A DNA stretch of 64,000 nucleotides, from assembly GCF_028682475.1 (NCBI RefSeq), contig NZ_JANHLE010000011.1, forward strand, positions 105,053-169,052, written 5' to 3'. A program made the translations under genes and the position numbers. This document shows, piece by piece, positions 21,077-31,527 of the stretch. Position 1 is the stretch's first letter. The number at the start of each line of letters is the position of its first letter. Source of the stretch: Pseudomonas putida. Its GTDB lineage: Bacteria; Pseudomonadota; Gammaproteobacteria; Pseudomonadales; Pseudomonadaceae. The notes beneath the pieces were generated by a model. That model was not told the DNA's origin and made no database searches. It worked only from the letters and a program-made list of their open reading frames with translations.

Positions 21077-22096
21077 TCATTTCCTCGGGTCGAAGGCGTC
21101 GCGGGCGGATTCGCCAATGAATACCAGCAGGCTGAGCATCAGCGCGAGTACGGCAAAGGCACTGATGCCCAGCCACGGTGCTTGCAGGTTGGACTTGCCC
21201 TGAGCCACCAGTTCACCCAGCGAGGGTGCGCCAGGTGGCAGGCCGAAGCCAAGGAAGTCCAGGGCGGTCAGGGTGCCGATGGCACCGGTGAGAATGAAGG
21301 GCATGAAGGTCATGGTCGAGATCATGGCGTTGGGCAGAATGTGCCGGAACATGATCGGCCCGTCCTGCATCCCCAGTGCCCGCGCAGCTCGCACGTACTC
21401 CAGGTTGCGGCCACGAAGGAACTCGGCGCGCACCACATCGACCAGGCTCATCCAGGAAAACAGCAGCATGATCCCCAGCAGCCACCAGAAGTTGGGCTGC
21501 ACAAAACTGGCGAGGATGATCAGCAGGTACAGCACCGGCAGGCCTGACCAGATTTCCAGGAAACGCTGCCCGGCGAGGTCGACCCAGCCGCCATAGAAAC
21601 CCTGCAGGGCGCCGGCGACCACGCCGATGATCGAGCTGAGGATGGTCAGGGTCAGGGCGAACAGCACCGAGATGCGGAATCCGTAGATCACTCGTGCCAG
21701 CACGTCACGGCCCTGATCGTCGGTGCCCAGCCAGTTCTGGGTCGAAGGTGGCGCGGGAGCGGGCACCTTGAGGTCGTAGTTGATGCTCTGGTAGCCGAAC
21801 GGGATCGGTGCCCAGAGCACCCAGCTGTCCTTGGCTGCGAGCAATTCGCGGATATACGGGCTCTTGTAATTGGCCTCCAGCGGGAACTCGCCGCCAAATG
21901 TGGTTTCCGGGTAGCGCTTGAGGGCCGGGAAATACCATTCGCCGTCGTAACGCACGGCCAGGGGCTTGTCGTTGGCGATCAGTTCGGCGCCCAGGCTCAG
22001 GCCGAACAGGATCAGGAACAGCCACAACGACCACCAGCCGCGGCGGTTGGCCTTGAAACGCTCGAAGCGTCGACGGTTGAGAGGGGACAAGGTCAT
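21077..22096 (-). CDS. yejE: Peptide importer permease (YejE/NppC)
   Basis: The 339-residue inner-membrane permease is of the DppC/OppC class, with the YejE-specific large periplasmic insertion after the first membrane segment (from NDKPLAVRYDGEWYFP to SINYDLKVPAP). The permease core has GTDDQGRDVLARVIYG and the EAA loop (EYVRAARALGMQDGPIMFRH). It pairs with YejB to form the channel. Spacing to the neighbours is 1-2 bases, so the operon is tightly coupled. Confidence 0.94.
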   Translation of the reverse strand: MTLSPLNRRRFERFKANRRGWWSLWLFLILFGLSLGAELIANDKPLAVRYDGEWYFPALKRYPETTFGGEFPLEANYKSPYIRELLAAKDSWVLWAPIPFGYQSINYDLKVPAPAPPSTQNWLGTDDQGRDVLARVIYGFRISVLFALTLTILSSIIGVVAGALQGFYGGWVDLAGQRFLEIWSGLPVLYLLIILASFVQPNFWWLLGIMLLFSWMSLVDVVRAEFLRGRNLEYVRAARALGMQDGPIMFRHILPNAMISTMTFMPFILTGAIGTLTALDFLGFGLPPGAPSLGELVAQGKSNLQAPWLGISAFAVLALMLSLLVFIGESARDAFDPRK

Positions 22097-22097
22097 C

Positions 22098-23171
22098 TCA
22101 GTGCTCCCGGCTGTCGAAGTCGATACGGGGGTCGACCAGGGTGTAGGTCAGGTCGCCGATCAGTTTCACCACCAAGCCGAGCAGGGTGAAGATGAAAAGG
22201 GTGCCAAAGACCACCGGGTAGTCGCGGTTGATAGCCGCTTCGAAACTCATCAGACCCAGGCCGTCGAGGGAAAAAATCACCTCGATCAACAGCGAGCCGG
22301 TGAAGAAGATGCCGATGAACGCCGAGGGGAAACCGGCGATCACCAGCAGCATGGCGTTGCGGAACACATGGCCGTAGAGCACCCTGTTCGGGCTCAGACC
22401 CTTGGCTTTGGCGGTGACCACATACTGCTTGTTGATCTCGTCGAGAAAGCTGTTCTTGGTCAGCAGGGTCATGGTGGCGAAGTTGCCGATCACCAGTGCG
22501 GTTACCGGCAGGACCAGGTGCCAGAAATAATCGAGGATCTTGCCGGTGGTGCTGAGTTCGTCGAAGTTGTTCGAGGTCAGGCCACGCAAGGGGAACCAGT
22601 CAAGGTAGCTGCCACCGGCAAACACCACGATCAGCAAGATGGCGAAGAGGAATGCCGGAATTGCGTAGCCGACAATGATCGCCGAACTGGTCCAGACGTC
22701 GAAATGGCTGCCGTGACGGGTGGCTTTGGCGATCCCCAGGGGGATCGACACCAGGTACATGATCAAGGTGCTCCACAGGCCCAGGGAGATCGACACCGGC
22801 ATCTTTTCGACGATCAGGTCGATGACCTTGGCGTCGCGAAAGAAACTGTCGCCGAAATCCAGGCGGGCGTAGTTCTTGATCATGATCCACAGACGTTCCG
22901 GCGCCGACTTGTCGAAGCCGTACATCTTTTCGATTTCCTTGATCAGGGCCGGGTCCAGACCTTGCGCGCCGCGGTAGTTGGAGCCTGCCACCGAGACCTC
23001 GGCGCCGCCACCGGCGATGCGGCTGGTGGCGCCCTCGAAGCCCTCGAGCTTGGCGATCATCTGCTCGACCGGACCGCCGGGTGCGGCCTGGATGATCAGG
23101 AAGTTGATGACCAGGATACCCAGCAAGGTTGGAACGATCAGCAGCAGACGACGAAAGATATAGGCCAGCAT
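22098..23171 (-). CDS. yejB: Peptide importer permease (YejB/NppB)
   Basis: The 357-residue permease is of the DppB/OppB class. It starts [19 protein letters not shown], then carries the family's periplasmic segment ([18 protein letters not shown]), five further membrane segments and the EAA region ([24 protein letters not shown]). It partners YejE. The start ATG at 23171 lies one base after the stop of the upstream binding-protein gene. Confidence 0.94.
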   Translation of the reverse strand: MLAYIFRRLLLIVPTLLGILVINFLIIQAAPGGPVEQMIAKLEGFEGATSRIAGGGAEVSVAGSNYRGAQGLDPALIKEIEKMYGFDKSAPERLWIMIKNYARLDFGDSFFRDAKVIDLIVEKMPVSISLGLWSTLIMYLVSIPLGIAKATRHGSHFDVWTSSAIIVGYAIPAFLFAILLIVVFAGGSYLDWFPLRGLTSNNFDELSTTGKILDYFWHLVLPVTALVIGNFATMTLLTKNSFLDEINKQYVVTAKAKGLSPNRVLYGHVFRNAMLLVIAGFPSAFIGIFFTGSLLIEVIFSLDGLGLMSFEAAINRDYPVVFGTLFIFTLLGLVVKLIGDLTYTLVDPRIDFDSREH

Positions 23172-23172
23172 G

Positions 23173-25026
23173 CTATTGCGCCCCTGCAGTCGGTGGTGCG
23201 TCTGGCGCAGGGTTCACGGGCACGGCCGGTTCGACGTCCGGCTTGATCCACCAGGTGTTGATGCCGATATCGTACTTTGGCGAAACCTTCGGGTGGCCGA
23301 TGTGGTTCCAGTAGGCAACGCGCCAGGTCTTGATGTGCCAGTTGGGAATCACGTAGTAGCCCCACTGCAGCACCCGGTCCAGGGCGCGGCTATGCTCGAT
23401 CAGGCTTTGCCGCGAGTCGGCATTGATCAGCGCTTCGACCAGGGTGTCGATGGCCGGGTCCTTGAGACCGATGAAGTTGCGGCTGCCGGGGTTGTCGGCG
23501 GCGGCGCTCTGCCAGAATTCGCGTTGCTCGTTACCCGGCGAGTTGGACTGCGGGTAACCACCGACAATCATGTCGAAATCCCGCGAACGCAAGCGGTTGA
23601 TGTACTGGGAGACATCGACCCGGCGAATCACCAGGTCGATACCGAGGTCAGCCAGGTTGCGTTTGAACGGTAGCAGAATGCGCTCGAACTCGGTCTGGGC
23701 CAGGAGAAACTCGATGGACACCGGTTTGCCCTGGGCATCGACCATCTTGTCGTCGACGATGCGCCAGCCGGCTTCCTGCAGCAGCTTGTAGGCCTTGCGC
23801 TGCTGTTCGCGGATCATGCCGCTGCCATCGGTGACCGGATTGGCGAACGCCTGGGTGAAGACCTGCTCAGGGATCTTGCCGCGCAGCGGGTCGAGGATTT
23901 TCAGCTCGGCTGCATCGGGCAGGCCTCTGGCGGCCATGTCAGAGTTTTCGAAGTAGCTGGCGGTTCGGGTGTAGGCACCGTTGAACAGTTGTTTGTTGGT
24001 CCACTCGAAGTCCAGCAACAGGCTCAGTGCCTCGCGCACCCGTACATCCTGAAACAGCGGCCGGCGAATGTTGAAGACGAAGCCTTGCATGCCGGTCGGG
24101 TTGCCGTTGGGCAACTCCTCCATGATCAGGCGCTTCTCGCGGACGGCGGGCACGTCATAGGCGGTGGCCCAGCTTTTCGCCGCCGTTTCCAGGCGGTAGT
24201 CGAACTGGCCGGCCTTCAACGCTTCCAGCGACACCGTGCTGTCGCGGTAATAATCGGTGGTCATTACGTCGAAGTTGTAAAAACCGCGATTGACCGCCAG
24301 GTCTTTGCCCCAGTAGTCCTTGACCCGCTCATAGCGCACCGAGCGTCCGGCCTTGACCTCGGCGACCTTGTACGGGCCGCTGCCCAGCGGAATCTCCAGG
24401 TTGCCTTTGGTGAAGTCGCGCCCCTCCCACCAGTGCTTGGGTAGCACCGGCAGCTGCCCGAGGATCAGCGGCAGTTCGCGGTTGTTGCTGTGCTTGAACT
24501 TGAACAGCACCCGCAGCGGGTCTTCGGCGATCACTTCGGCGACATCGGCGTAGTAACCACGAAACAGCGGCGCGCCACTTTTGATCAGGGTATTGAAGGT
24601 GAATACCACGTCTTCGGCGTGAATCGGGTGGCCATCATGAAAGCGTGCCTCCGGGCGCAGGTAGAAGCGCACCCAGCTGTTGTCCGGCGCCTTTTCGATC
24701 TTGCCGGCCACCAGGCCATACTCGGTGAAGGGTTCGTCCAGGCTCTGGGTCATCAGGGTGTCGTAAATCAGGCTGATGTCATCGGCCGGTACGCCCTTGT
24801 TGATGAACGGGTTGAGGCTGTCGAAGCCACCAAAACCGGCCTGGCGGAAGGTGCCGCCTTTGGGCGCATCCGGGTTGACGTAGTCGAAGTGTTTGAAGTC
24901 CGCCGGGTACTTCGGCGCTTCGTCGTACAGGGTCAAGGCGTGTTGCGGGGCCGCCAGTGCCTGGAAACTGAAGCAGGCCAGCAATAGGGCGCAGGCCTTC
25001 AGGCGCAGGCCGGGCAGTGACATCAT
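23173..25026 (-). CDS. nppA2: Extracellular solute-binding protein 2 of the peptide importer (NppA2)
   Basis: This 617-residue SBP family 5 protein has a Sec signal (hydrophobic core [16 protein letters not shown], cleavage after about residue 26). The mature part begins with the YejA-type block [20 protein letters not shown]. The start is one of two adjacent ATG codons (25026 or 25023) that overlap the stop of the first binding-protein gene; GGAGAA lies upstream. The two tandem binding proteins share this block and overall length, which points to a duplication with possible split in ligand range. In P. aeruginosa the matching genes (nppA1A2) serve uptake of uridyl-peptide antibiotics. Confidence 0.9.
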   Translation of the reverse strand: MMSLPGLRLKACALLLACFSFQALAAPQHALTLYDEAPKYPADFKHFDYVNPDAPKGGTFRQAGFGGFDSLNPFINKGVPADDISLIYDTLMTQSLDEPFTEYGLVAGKIEKAPDNSWVRFYLRPEARFHDGHPIHAEDVVFTFNTLIKSGAPLFRGYYADVAEVIAEDPLRVLFKFKHSNNRELPLILGQLPVLPKHWWEGRDFTKGNLEIPLGSGPYKVAEVKAGRSVRYERVKDYWGKDLAVNRGFYNFDVMTTDYYRDSTVSLEALKAGQFDYRLETAAKSWATAYDVPAVREKRLIMEELPNGNPTGMQGFVFNIRRPLFQDVRVREALSLLLDFEWTNKQLFNGAYTRTASYFENSDMAARGLPDAAELKILDPLRGKIPEQVFTQAFANPVTDGSGMIREQQRKAYKLLQEAGWRIVDDKMVDAQGKPVSIEFLLAQTEFERILLPFKRNLADLGIDLVIRRVDVSQYINRLRSRDFDMIVGGYPQSNSPGNEQREFWQSAAADNPGSRNFIGLKDPAIDTLVEALINADSRQSLIEHSRALDRVLQWGYYVIPNWHIKTWRVAYWNHIGHPKVSPKYDIGINTWWIKPDVEPAVPVNPAPDAPPTAGAQ

Positions 25027-26855
25027 TGGGCGTTCTCCGAAGGCATTATCCACCAGCTGTTGAGCCCCAGGGTGTAGGGCGGCGTGGTGACGAAGGCGAA
25101 CCGGTTGCGGTAGGCCAGGCGGTGGTTGTCCAGGTACCAGTTGGGAATCATGTAGTAGTGCCACAGCAACACCCTGTCCAGGGCCCGTGCCGCTGCCATT
25201 TGTTCATCGCGGCTCTGGGCGGCGAGCAGGGTGTCGAGCAGGTGATCGACCACCGGATCTTTGACCCCAGCGTAGTTCTTGCTGCCTTTGGTCGAGGCCT
25301 GGCTGGAGTGAAAGTACAACCATTGCTCAAGGCCGGGGCTGAGGGTCTGGTTCAGGGTCATCAGAATCATGTCGAAGTCGAACTGGTCCAGACGTTGTTT
25401 GTACTGGGCCCGGTCCACGGTGCGCAAGCGCGCATCGATACCGATGCTGGCAAGATTTTCGACATAAGGTTGCAGGATCCGCTCAAGGTTCGGGTTGACC
25501 AGCAGCAGCTCAAGCTTCAGCGGGTTACCTTTGCTGTCGAGCAGGCGCTGACCCTTCAGCTTCCAGCCCGCCTGGCCCAGCAGACCAAGGGCCTGGCGGA
25601 GCGTCTGACGGCTGATACCGCGCCCGTCGGTGTGGCTGACTTTGTAGGGTTCGGTGAACAAAGCGGCGGGCAATTGCTCGCGATAGGGGGCAAGTAACAG
25701 CCACTCTTTGCCTACCGGCAGGCCACTGGCCGCGAATTCGCTGTTGGGGTAGTAACTGCTGGCGCGGCGATAGGCGCTGCTGAACAGCGCGCGGTTGGTC
25801 CATTCGAAATCCAGCATCAGCCCCAGGGCCTGGCGAACCCGGGCATCGCTGAAGGCTGCGCGGCGGCTGTTCATGAACAGGCCTTGGGTCTGGGTCGGGA
25901 TCTTGTGCGGGATCTGCGCCTTGATCACCTGGCCACGGCGTACCGCCGGGAAGTTGTAACCATTGGCCCAGTTCTTGGCCTGGTGCTCGATGTAAATATC
26001 GAACTCGCCGGCTTTGAACGCTTCGAAGGCCACGGCACTGTCGCGATAGAACTCGTACTCGACCCGGGCGAAATTGTATTTGCCGCGGTTGACCGCGAGA
26101 TCCTTGCCCCAGTAATCCTTGACCCGCTCGAACACCAGGCGCCGCCCCGGCTGGACCTGGGTGATGCGATAGGGGCCACTGCCCAGCGGCGGCTCGAAGG
26201 TGGTGGCTTTGAAGTCACGGCCTTTCCAGTAATGCGCCGGCAGCACCGGTATCTCGCCCAGGCGCAGGATTAGCAACGGATTGCCGGCGCGCTTGAACAC
26301 GAAGCGGATGCGTCTTGGATTGAGGATGTCGACCCGCTGCACTTCCTGCAGGTTGGTACGGTAGATCGGGTGACCTACCTTGAGCAGGGTGCGGTAGGAA
26401 AACGCCACATCGCTGGCCGTGATCGGATGGCCGTCATGAAAGCGCGCTTCCGGGCGCAGGTTGAACACCACCCAGCTACGGTCCTCGCTGTACTCCACGG
26501 AGCCTGCGATAAGACCATAACTGGAGGTCGGCTCGTCACCCGAGGGGTCGTACTGGCCGGTGCCGACCATCAGCGGTTCGTTCAGCTCGGTTACCCCGTA
26601 CTGCAAGAAGTTGGGGGTGGTGACCGGGCTTGAGCCCTTGAAGGTGTAGGGGTTGAGCGTATCGAAGGTGCCAAATGCCATGGCGCGCAAGGTGCCGCCC
26701 TTGGGCGCTTGCGGATTGACCCAGTCGAAGTGGGTGAATTTGGCTGGATACTTGAGCGTGCCGAACTGGGCGTAACCGTGGCTTTCGCTGATTGTCGCGC
26801 CCGCGGGAAAGCTCAAGGCCAGGCTGATTGACAGCAACAGGAGGGGACGTATCAA
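25023..26855 (-). CDS. nppA1: Extracellular solute-binding protein 1 of the peptide importer (NppA1)
   Basis: This 610-residue SBP family 5 protein starts the importer operon. A short Sec signal (MIRPLLLLSISLALSFPAGA, cleavage near residue 20) precedes a mature part beginning with KYPAKFTHFDWVNPQAPKGG, the equivalent of the block in the next gene. Both keep the shared segments FHDGHPI, LGSGPY and [14 protein letters not shown]. The promoter must lie in the 124 bases between this gene and mltD or be shared with it; I see no clear motif. Confidence 0.91.
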   Translation of the reverse strand: MIRPLLLLSISLALSFPAGATISESHGYAQFGTLKYPAKFTHFDWVNPQAPKGGTLRAMAFGTFDTLNPYTFKGSSPVTTPNFLQYGVTELNEPLMVGTGQYDPSGDEPTSSYGLIAGSVEYSEDRSWVVFNLRPEARFHDGHPITASDVAFSYRTLLKVGHPIYRTNLQEVQRVDILNPRRIRFVFKRAGNPLLILRLGEIPVLPAHYWKGRDFKATTFEPPLGSGPYRITQVQPGRRLVFERVKDYWGKDLAVNRGKYNFARVEYEFYRDSAVAFEAFKAGEFDIYIEHQAKNWANGYNFPAVRRGQVIKAQIPHKIPTQTQGLFMNSRRAAFSDARVRQALGLMLDFEWTNRALFSSAYRRASSYYPNSEFAASGLPVGKEWLLLAPYREQLPAALFTEPYKVSHTDGRGISRQTLRQALGLLGQAGWKLKGQRLLDSKGNPLKLELLLVNPNLERILQPYVENLASIGIDARLRTVDRAQYKQRLDQFDFDMILMTLNQTLSPGLEQWLYFHSSQASTKGSKNYAGVKDPVVDHLLDTLLAAQSRDEQMAAARALDRVLLWHYYMIPNWYLDNHRLAYRNRFAFVTTPPYTLGLNSWWIMPSENAQ

Positions 26856-26979
26856 GTCGGCGATCCGATCCAGGCGGCTTGGGCTTTGTTCCAGCTACAG
26901 TAACAGCTTGTATCGGCTGGAAAAAGAGGGCCGCCAGGATGGTCGGCGAGGCTCCGGTTTAAGGTGCGGAGCCTGGTGC

Positions 26980-28401
26980 TCAGTGCGGCAGGTAAACGGT
27001 CAGGGTCTGACCTGGCTTGAGGGCGTGGCCGCTGCGCGGATTCCAGCGCTTGAGGTGCTGCATCTCGACGTTGAAACGCTTGGCCACCAGGTACAGCGAG
27101 TCGCCCTTGCGGACCTTGTACTGGGTGGATTTTTTCTGGTTCTTGTCCGGCACTGGCTGGGCGCTTTGCATGACCAGCGTCTGCCCGGCCTTGAGGCCAT
27201 GACCGGAGAGCTTGTTCCAGCGCTGCAGGTCTTTGACGCTGACCTTGTTGGCCTTGGCGATGCTGCCCAGGCTGTCGCCACGTTTGACCCGGTAACGGCT
27301 GTTGCGGGTTGTGGTGGTACGCGGTGCAGCTTCGGCCAGTGCTGCTTCGAAGACGGCCTTTTTCGGCTGCAGCGAGAGCAGCTCTTCCGGCTTCATGTTC
27401 GACAGGCTGGCAGTTAGCAACTGCGCCTTGGCGGTCGGCACCAGCAGTTGCTTGGGACCGTCGACGGTCATGCGCTTCTTGAACGCCGGGTTGAGCTGGA
27501 ACATCTCGTCTTCGTCGATATCGGCCAGCTCGGCGACCCGCGACAGGTCCAGGCGGTCATTGATGGCGACGGCTTCGAAGTAGGGTTCGTTGGCGATCGG
27601 GTTGAGATTCACGCCATAGGCCTGCGGCGTCATCACTACTTGTGACAGGGCCAGCAACTTGGGCACATAGTTGCGGGTTTCCTGAGGCAGTGGCAGGTTC
27701 CAGTAGTCGGTAGGCAGGCCGAGCCTCTCGTTGCGCTCGATGGCGCGGCTGACGGTACCTTCGCCGGCGTTGTAGGCGGCCAGGGCGAGCAACCAGTCAC
27801 CGTTGAACATGTCGTGCAGACGGCTCAGGTAGTTCAGTGCGGCGTTGGTCGAGGCGGTGATGTCGCGACGGCCGTCGTAGAAACGGGTCTGGCGCAGGTT
27901 GAAGTGGCGACCGGTGGACGGAATGAACTGCCACAAACCTACCGCATGGGCCCGGGAATAGGCCATGGGGTTGTAGGCGCTTTCGATGGCCGGCAACAAA
28001 GCCAGCTCAAGCGGCATGTTGCGCTCTTCGAGACGCTCGACGATGTAGTGGATGTACAGGCTGCTTCTGTCGCCGGCGGTTTCCAGAAATGAGGGGTTGC
28101 TGGCGAACCACAGGCGTTGTTGCTCGATGCGCGGGTTGGCCGCCATGTCGTCCTGCAGGGCGAAGCCCTGGCGCATGCGCTCCCAGACATCCTGGGGCTC
28201 CTGCTCGGCTTGCTTGACCGGCACGAATACCGGCTTTTGCTTCATCCGGGCCTGGTAGTTGTGCGCGCGAACGCTGTCGGATTCGTCGAGCTGACGGGTG
28301 CTCTGGCAACCCACCAGGGTGGCGGCCAGGGCCAGCGCACTGGCTTGGGCCAGGCGCGTCAGGGCGACGGAATTGAAGGTTCTGCGGCTATTCGACGACA
28401 T
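26980..28401 (-). CDS. mltD: Membrane-bound lytic murein transglycosylase D
   Basis: This 473-residue lipoprotein cleaves peptidoglycan glycan strands. The signal ends in a lipobox LVGC with the lipidated cysteine at about C32. The SLT domain carries the catalytic glutamate in AIESAYNPMAYS, then GLWQFIPSTGR and ALAAYNAGEGTVSRAI. Two LysM peptidoglycan-binding repeats end the protein (YRVKRGDSLGSIAKANKVS and YKVRKGDSLYLVAKRFNVE). ATG 28401 is preferred to an upstream TTG at 28425 because it gives the normal signal peptide. The gene is followed on the same strand by the npp operon, as in P. aeruginosa. Confidence 0.95.
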   Translation of the reverse strand: MSSNSRRTFNSVALTRLAQASALALAATLVGCQSTRQLDESDSVRAHNYQARMKQKPVFVPVKQAEQEPQDVWERMRQGFALQDDMAANPRIEQQRLWFASNPSFLETAGDRSSLYIHYIVERLEERNMPLELALLPAIESAYNPMAYSRAHAVGLWQFIPSTGRHFNLRQTRFYDGRRDITASTNAALNYLSRLHDMFNGDWLLALAAYNAGEGTVSRAIERNERLGLPTDYWNLPLPQETRNYVPKLLALSQVVMTPQAYGVNLNPIANEPYFEAVAINDRLDLSRVAELADIDEDEMFQLNPAFKKRMTVDGPKQLLVPTAKAQLLTASLSNMKPEELLSLQPKKAVFEAALAEAAPRTTTTRNSRYRVKRGDSLGSIAKANKVSVKDLQRWNKLSGHGLKAGQTLVMQSAQPVPDKNQKKSTQYKVRKGDSLYLVAKRFNVEMQHLKRWNPRSGHALKPGQTLTVYLPH

Positions 28402-28500
28402 TGGCTGGGACAAAGTTCCGGGCAAAAATGTCGGGCGATTCTAGAAAGCAGCCCCTCCGTGGTCAACCTTTGAGAACTTCCAGGACCTAGCAGCGGCTGT

Positions 28501-29280
28501 TTAGAAGCTATCCTTCCAAGCCCGCAACCCAGCAAAAACAGCACTTGGAGTAAGGTTTTTTAGTTCATTCCGTTCGTCTAATTTTTCTTTAACGGATGTT
28601 TCGGTGGTGCGCAAAAAGGGGTTGGTCAGCTTTTCCAGGGCCAGGGTTGATGGCAACGTGATGCGATTGTGCGCCCTCATTTGGGTAACGTCGTCGAAGC
28701 GTTGGGCAATGTGCTGGTTATCGGGTTCAACTGCCCTGGCAAAACGCAGGTTGCTCAGGGTGTATTCGTGGGTGCAGTACACCAGCGTCTGGGCGGGCAA
28801 GGCTGCCAGACGCTCAAGGGAATGGTGCATTTGTTCGGCGGTGCCCTCGAACAGACGACCGCAACCTGCGGCGAACAAAGTGTCGCCACAGAACAGCAGC
28901 GGAGTGGCCGTTTGCCCGCAATAATAAGCAATATGTCCCAAGGTATGTCCAGGTACCGCAATGATCTGGAAATCCAGACCCAGGACGCGCACGCTGGCGT
29001 TGTCGTCGAGGGCCAGGTCACGCCCCGGGATGCGCTCGTGGGCAGGGCCGCAAACCCGCGCAGCGGTGGCGTTCTTGAGCTGCTCGACACCACCGACATG
29101 GTCGTGATGGTGATGGGTGATCAGAATGTCGCTCAGTTGCCAGCCGGGGTGATGTTCGAGCCAGGCCAGTACCGGTGCCGCATCACCCGGATCGACCACT
29201 GCGCAGCGCTGGTTGGCAGAATCCTGTAACAACCAGATGTAGTTATCGTTGAAAGCGGGCAGGGCATCGATCTGTATCAT
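28501..29280 (-). CDS. gloB: Hydroxyacylglutathione hydrolase (glyoxalase II)
   Basis: The 259-residue metallo-beta-lactamase-fold enzyme hydrolyses S-lactoylglutathione to lactate and glutathione in methylglyoxal detoxification. The metal site [10 protein letters not shown] and the further ligands in [25 protein letters not shown] and CTHEYTLSN are all present. The start ATG 29280 gives [16 protein letters not shown], the conserved N-terminus. The gene is divergent from the methyltransferase gene, with 79 bases between the start codons. Confidence 0.96.
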   Translation of the reverse strand: MIQIDALPAFNDNYIWLLQDSANQRCAVVDPGDAAPVLAWLEHHPGWQLSDILITHHHHDHVGGVEQLKNATAARVCGPAHERIPGRDLALDDNASVRVLGLDFQIIAVPGHTLGHIAYYCGQTATPLLFCGDTLFAAGCGRLFEGTAEQMHHSLERLAALPAQTLVYCTHEYTLSNLRFARAVEPDNQHIAQRFDDVTQMRAHNRITLPSTLALEKLTNPFLRTTETSVKEKLDERNELKNLTPSAVFAGLRAWKDSF

Positions 29281-29359
29281 GGTGCGATTCGCCAAACGTG
29301 GGACATGGGTGCATCTTAGTAGTTATGCACGCTGTCGAGAACCTTCAAGGGAGACTGCA

Positions 29360-30118
29360 ATGACCGATCAAGCCTTTGCCCAGGCCGATCCGCAGTGGCT
29401 GGAGCTGATCAGCCTGGCCCGCGATTGGTTCGCCGGCCCCCTGGGGCAGTTGATGCTGCATGAAGAACAACGCCTGCTCGAAGAGGAGCTGGGGCGCTAC
29501 TTCGGCGGCTACCTGGTGCATTACGGCCCTTGTGCCGAAGCGCCGCCCAAGGCCCCGCAGGTGCAGCGCAATGTGCGCTTGGGCGCACCGCTGCCCGGGG
29601 TCGAGATTGTCTGCGAAGAGCAGGCCTGGCCGCTGAGCGAGCACGCCGCCGATGTGGTGGTGCTGCAGCATGGCCTGGATTTCAGCCTGTCGCCCCACGG
29701 CCTGCTGCGTGAAGCCGCCAGCAGCGTGCGCCCGGGCGGGCACCTGGTGATCATCGGTATCAACCCCTGGAGCAGTTGGGGCGTGCGTCGGGTGTTTGCC
29801 CATGATGCGCTGCGCAAGGCCCGCTGCATTTCCCCGTCACGGGTCGGCGACTGGCTTAACCTGCTGGGCTTCGCGCTGGAGAAACGCCGCTTCGGGTGCT
29901 ATCGTCCGCCGCTTGCGTCGCCGGCCTGGCAACAGCGTCTGGCGGGCTGGGAGCGGGTCGCCGGTGGCTGGCAAGGCGCCGGTGGTGGTGTCTACCTGCT
30001 GGTGGCGCGCAAAATGGTGGTCGGCCTGCGGCCACTGCGCCTGGAGCGCCGTGAGCCGATGGGCAAGCTGCTGCCCTTGCCGATGGCCAAGGTCAACCGG
30101 CGCCATTCCGAACCCTGA
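29360..30118 (+). CDS. Class I SAM-dependent methyltransferase
   Basis: The 252-residue protein ends its methyltransferase_11-like fold in ADVVVLQHGLDFSLSP...LLREAASSVRPGGHLVIIGIN, where the post-V acidic and PGG motifs are clear; the glycine-rich SAM loop is weak. AAGGGAG precedes ATG 29360. The gene is always found between gloB and rnhA in pseudomonads (PA1814 in P. aeruginosa, from memory), but its substrate is not known. It is followed 50 bases later by rnhA. Confidence 0.85.
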   Translation: MTDQAFAQADPQWLELISLARDWFAGPLGQLMLHEEQRLLEEELGRYFGGYLVHYGPCAEAPPKAPQVQRNVRLGAPLPGVEIVCEEQAWPLSEHAADVVVLQHGLDFSLSPHGLLREAASSVRPGGHLVIIGINPWSSWGVRRVFAHDALRKARCISPSRVGDWLNLLGFALEKRRFGCYRPPLASPAWQQRLAGWERVAGGWQGAGGGVYLLVARKMVVGLRPLRLERREPMGKLLPLPMAKVNRRHSEP

Positions 30119-30168
30119 GTTGCGCGCCTGCAGGGCGCGGGCTCCAATCATTGATGAAAAGGCTGTAA

Positions 30169-30615
30169 ATGAGCGATAGCGTCGAGATCTTTACCGATGG
30201 TGCCTGCAAGGGCAATCCTGGCCCGGGCGGCTGGGGTGTGCTGATGGTCTGCAAGGGCGTCGAAAAGGAGCTATGGGGCGGCGAGCCGGAGACCACCAAC
30301 AATCGCATGGAACTGATGGCGGCGATCAAGGGCCTGGAAGCGCTCAAGCGCGAGTGTGAAGTGTTGTTGGTTACCGACTCGCAATACGTGATGAAAGGCA
30401 TCAACGAGTGGATGGTCAACTGGAAAAAGCGCGGCTGGAAAACCGCCGCCAAAGAGCCGGTGAAAAACGCCGACCTCTGGCAGCTGCTCGATGAGCAGGT
30501 CGGGCGCCACAAGGTGACCTGGAAGTGGGTGCGTGGACACATCGGCCATCACGGCAACGAGCGCGCCGACCAGTTGGCCAACCGCGGCGTTGACGAAGTG
30601 CGCGGGCTGCGCTGA
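30169..30615 (+). CDS. rnhA: Ribonuclease HI
   Basis: The 148-residue enzyme degrades RNA in RNA:DNA hybrids. The four metal-binding acidic residues are in [31 protein letters not shown] and [13 protein letters not shown] precedes ATG 30169. The dnaQ gene follows, as is common in gammaproteobacteria where the two are adjacent. Confidence 0.97.
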   Translation: MSDSVEIFTDGACKGNPGPGGWGVLMVCKGVEKELWGGEPETTNNRMELMAAIKGLEALKRECEVLLVTDSQYVMKGINEWMVNWKKRGWKTAAKEPVKNADLWQLLDEQVGRHKVTWKWVRGHIGHHGNERADQLANRGVDEVRGLR

Positions 30616-30700
30616 ACACAGCGGCCGCCACTTGCCCGCCAGCTGAGGTAGAATGCCCGGCTTTCACCAGACAAGCTGTACGCGACAGGAGACCACCGGC

Positions 30701-31450
30701 GTGGAGATTCAGAACAACAGGTCGGTCGTCCTCGACACCGAAACCACGGGTATGCCGGTTACCGACGGCCACCGGGTCATCGAGATCGGTTGTGTCGAAC
30801 TGATGGGCCGGCGCCTGACCGGGCGGCATTTCCACGTCTATCTGCAGCCCGATCGCGAGAGTGACGAAGGTGCCATCGGCGTACACGGTATTACCGACGC
30901 CTTCCTGATCGACAAACCGCGATTTGCCGAAGTGGCCGATGAATTCTTCGACTTCATCCAGGGCGCGCAGCTGATCATCCATAACGCGGCGTTCGACGTT
31001 GGCTTCATCAACAACGAATTCGCCCTGATCGGCCAGCACCACCGCGCCGATATCTCCCAGCATTGCACCATCCTCGATACCCTGATGATGGCCCGCTCGC
31101 GGCACCCGGGCCAGCGCAACAGCCTCGATGCATTGTGCAAACGTTACGGCATCGACAACTCCGGTCGTGAGTTGCACGGCGCGTTGCTCGACTCGGAGTT
31201 GCTGGCCGACGTCTACCTGAGCATGACCGGCGGTCAGACCAGCCTGTCACTGGCCGGGCAGGGTGCTGATGGCGAGGAAAACAGCGAAGAAAGCCGTGGC
31301 AGCGAAATCCGTCGCCTGATCGGCCGTCAACCTGGACGCATCATTCAGGCCAGCGAGCAGGAGCTGGAAGCGCATCTGGCGCGCCTGGAAGCCATCGCCA
31401 AGTCGACGGGTGGCCCGGCGTTGTGGCAGCAATTGTCCGAGGCCAACTGA
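30701..31450 (+). CDS. dnaQ: DNA polymerase III epsilon subunit, proofreading exonuclease
   Basis: The 249-residue 3'-5' exonuclease is part of the replicase core. DEDDh motifs are seen: DTETTG (Exo I), HNAAFDVGFINNEF (Exo II), and HGALLDSELLADVY (Exo III). A beta-clamp-binding-like QTSLSLA lies after the exonuclease domain, followed by a tail for polymerase binding. The GTG at 30701 is chosen because AGGAG lies nine bases before it and it gives the conserved (M)EIQNNRSVVLDTETTG start; an upstream ATG at 30653 lacks a ribosome site. Confidence 0.95.
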   Translation: MEIQNNRSVVLDTETTGMPVTDGHRVIEIGCVELMGRRLTGRHFHVYLQPDRESDEGAIGVHGITDAFLIDKPRFAEVADEFFDFIQGAQLIIHNAAFDVGFINNEFALIGQHHRADISQHCTILDTLMMARSRHPGQRNSLDALCKRYGIDNSGRELHGALLDSELLADVYLSMTGGQTSLSLAGQGADGEENSEESRGSEIRRLIGRQPGRIIQASEQELEAHLARLEAIAKSTGGPALWQQLSEAN

Positions 31451-31527
31451 GGCGGAATCCGCGCAAGGGGGCTGGCGAGCTTCTACCCTGAAATGACCGA
31501 CCCGTCATTCGCAGCAGGCGCGCCCTC

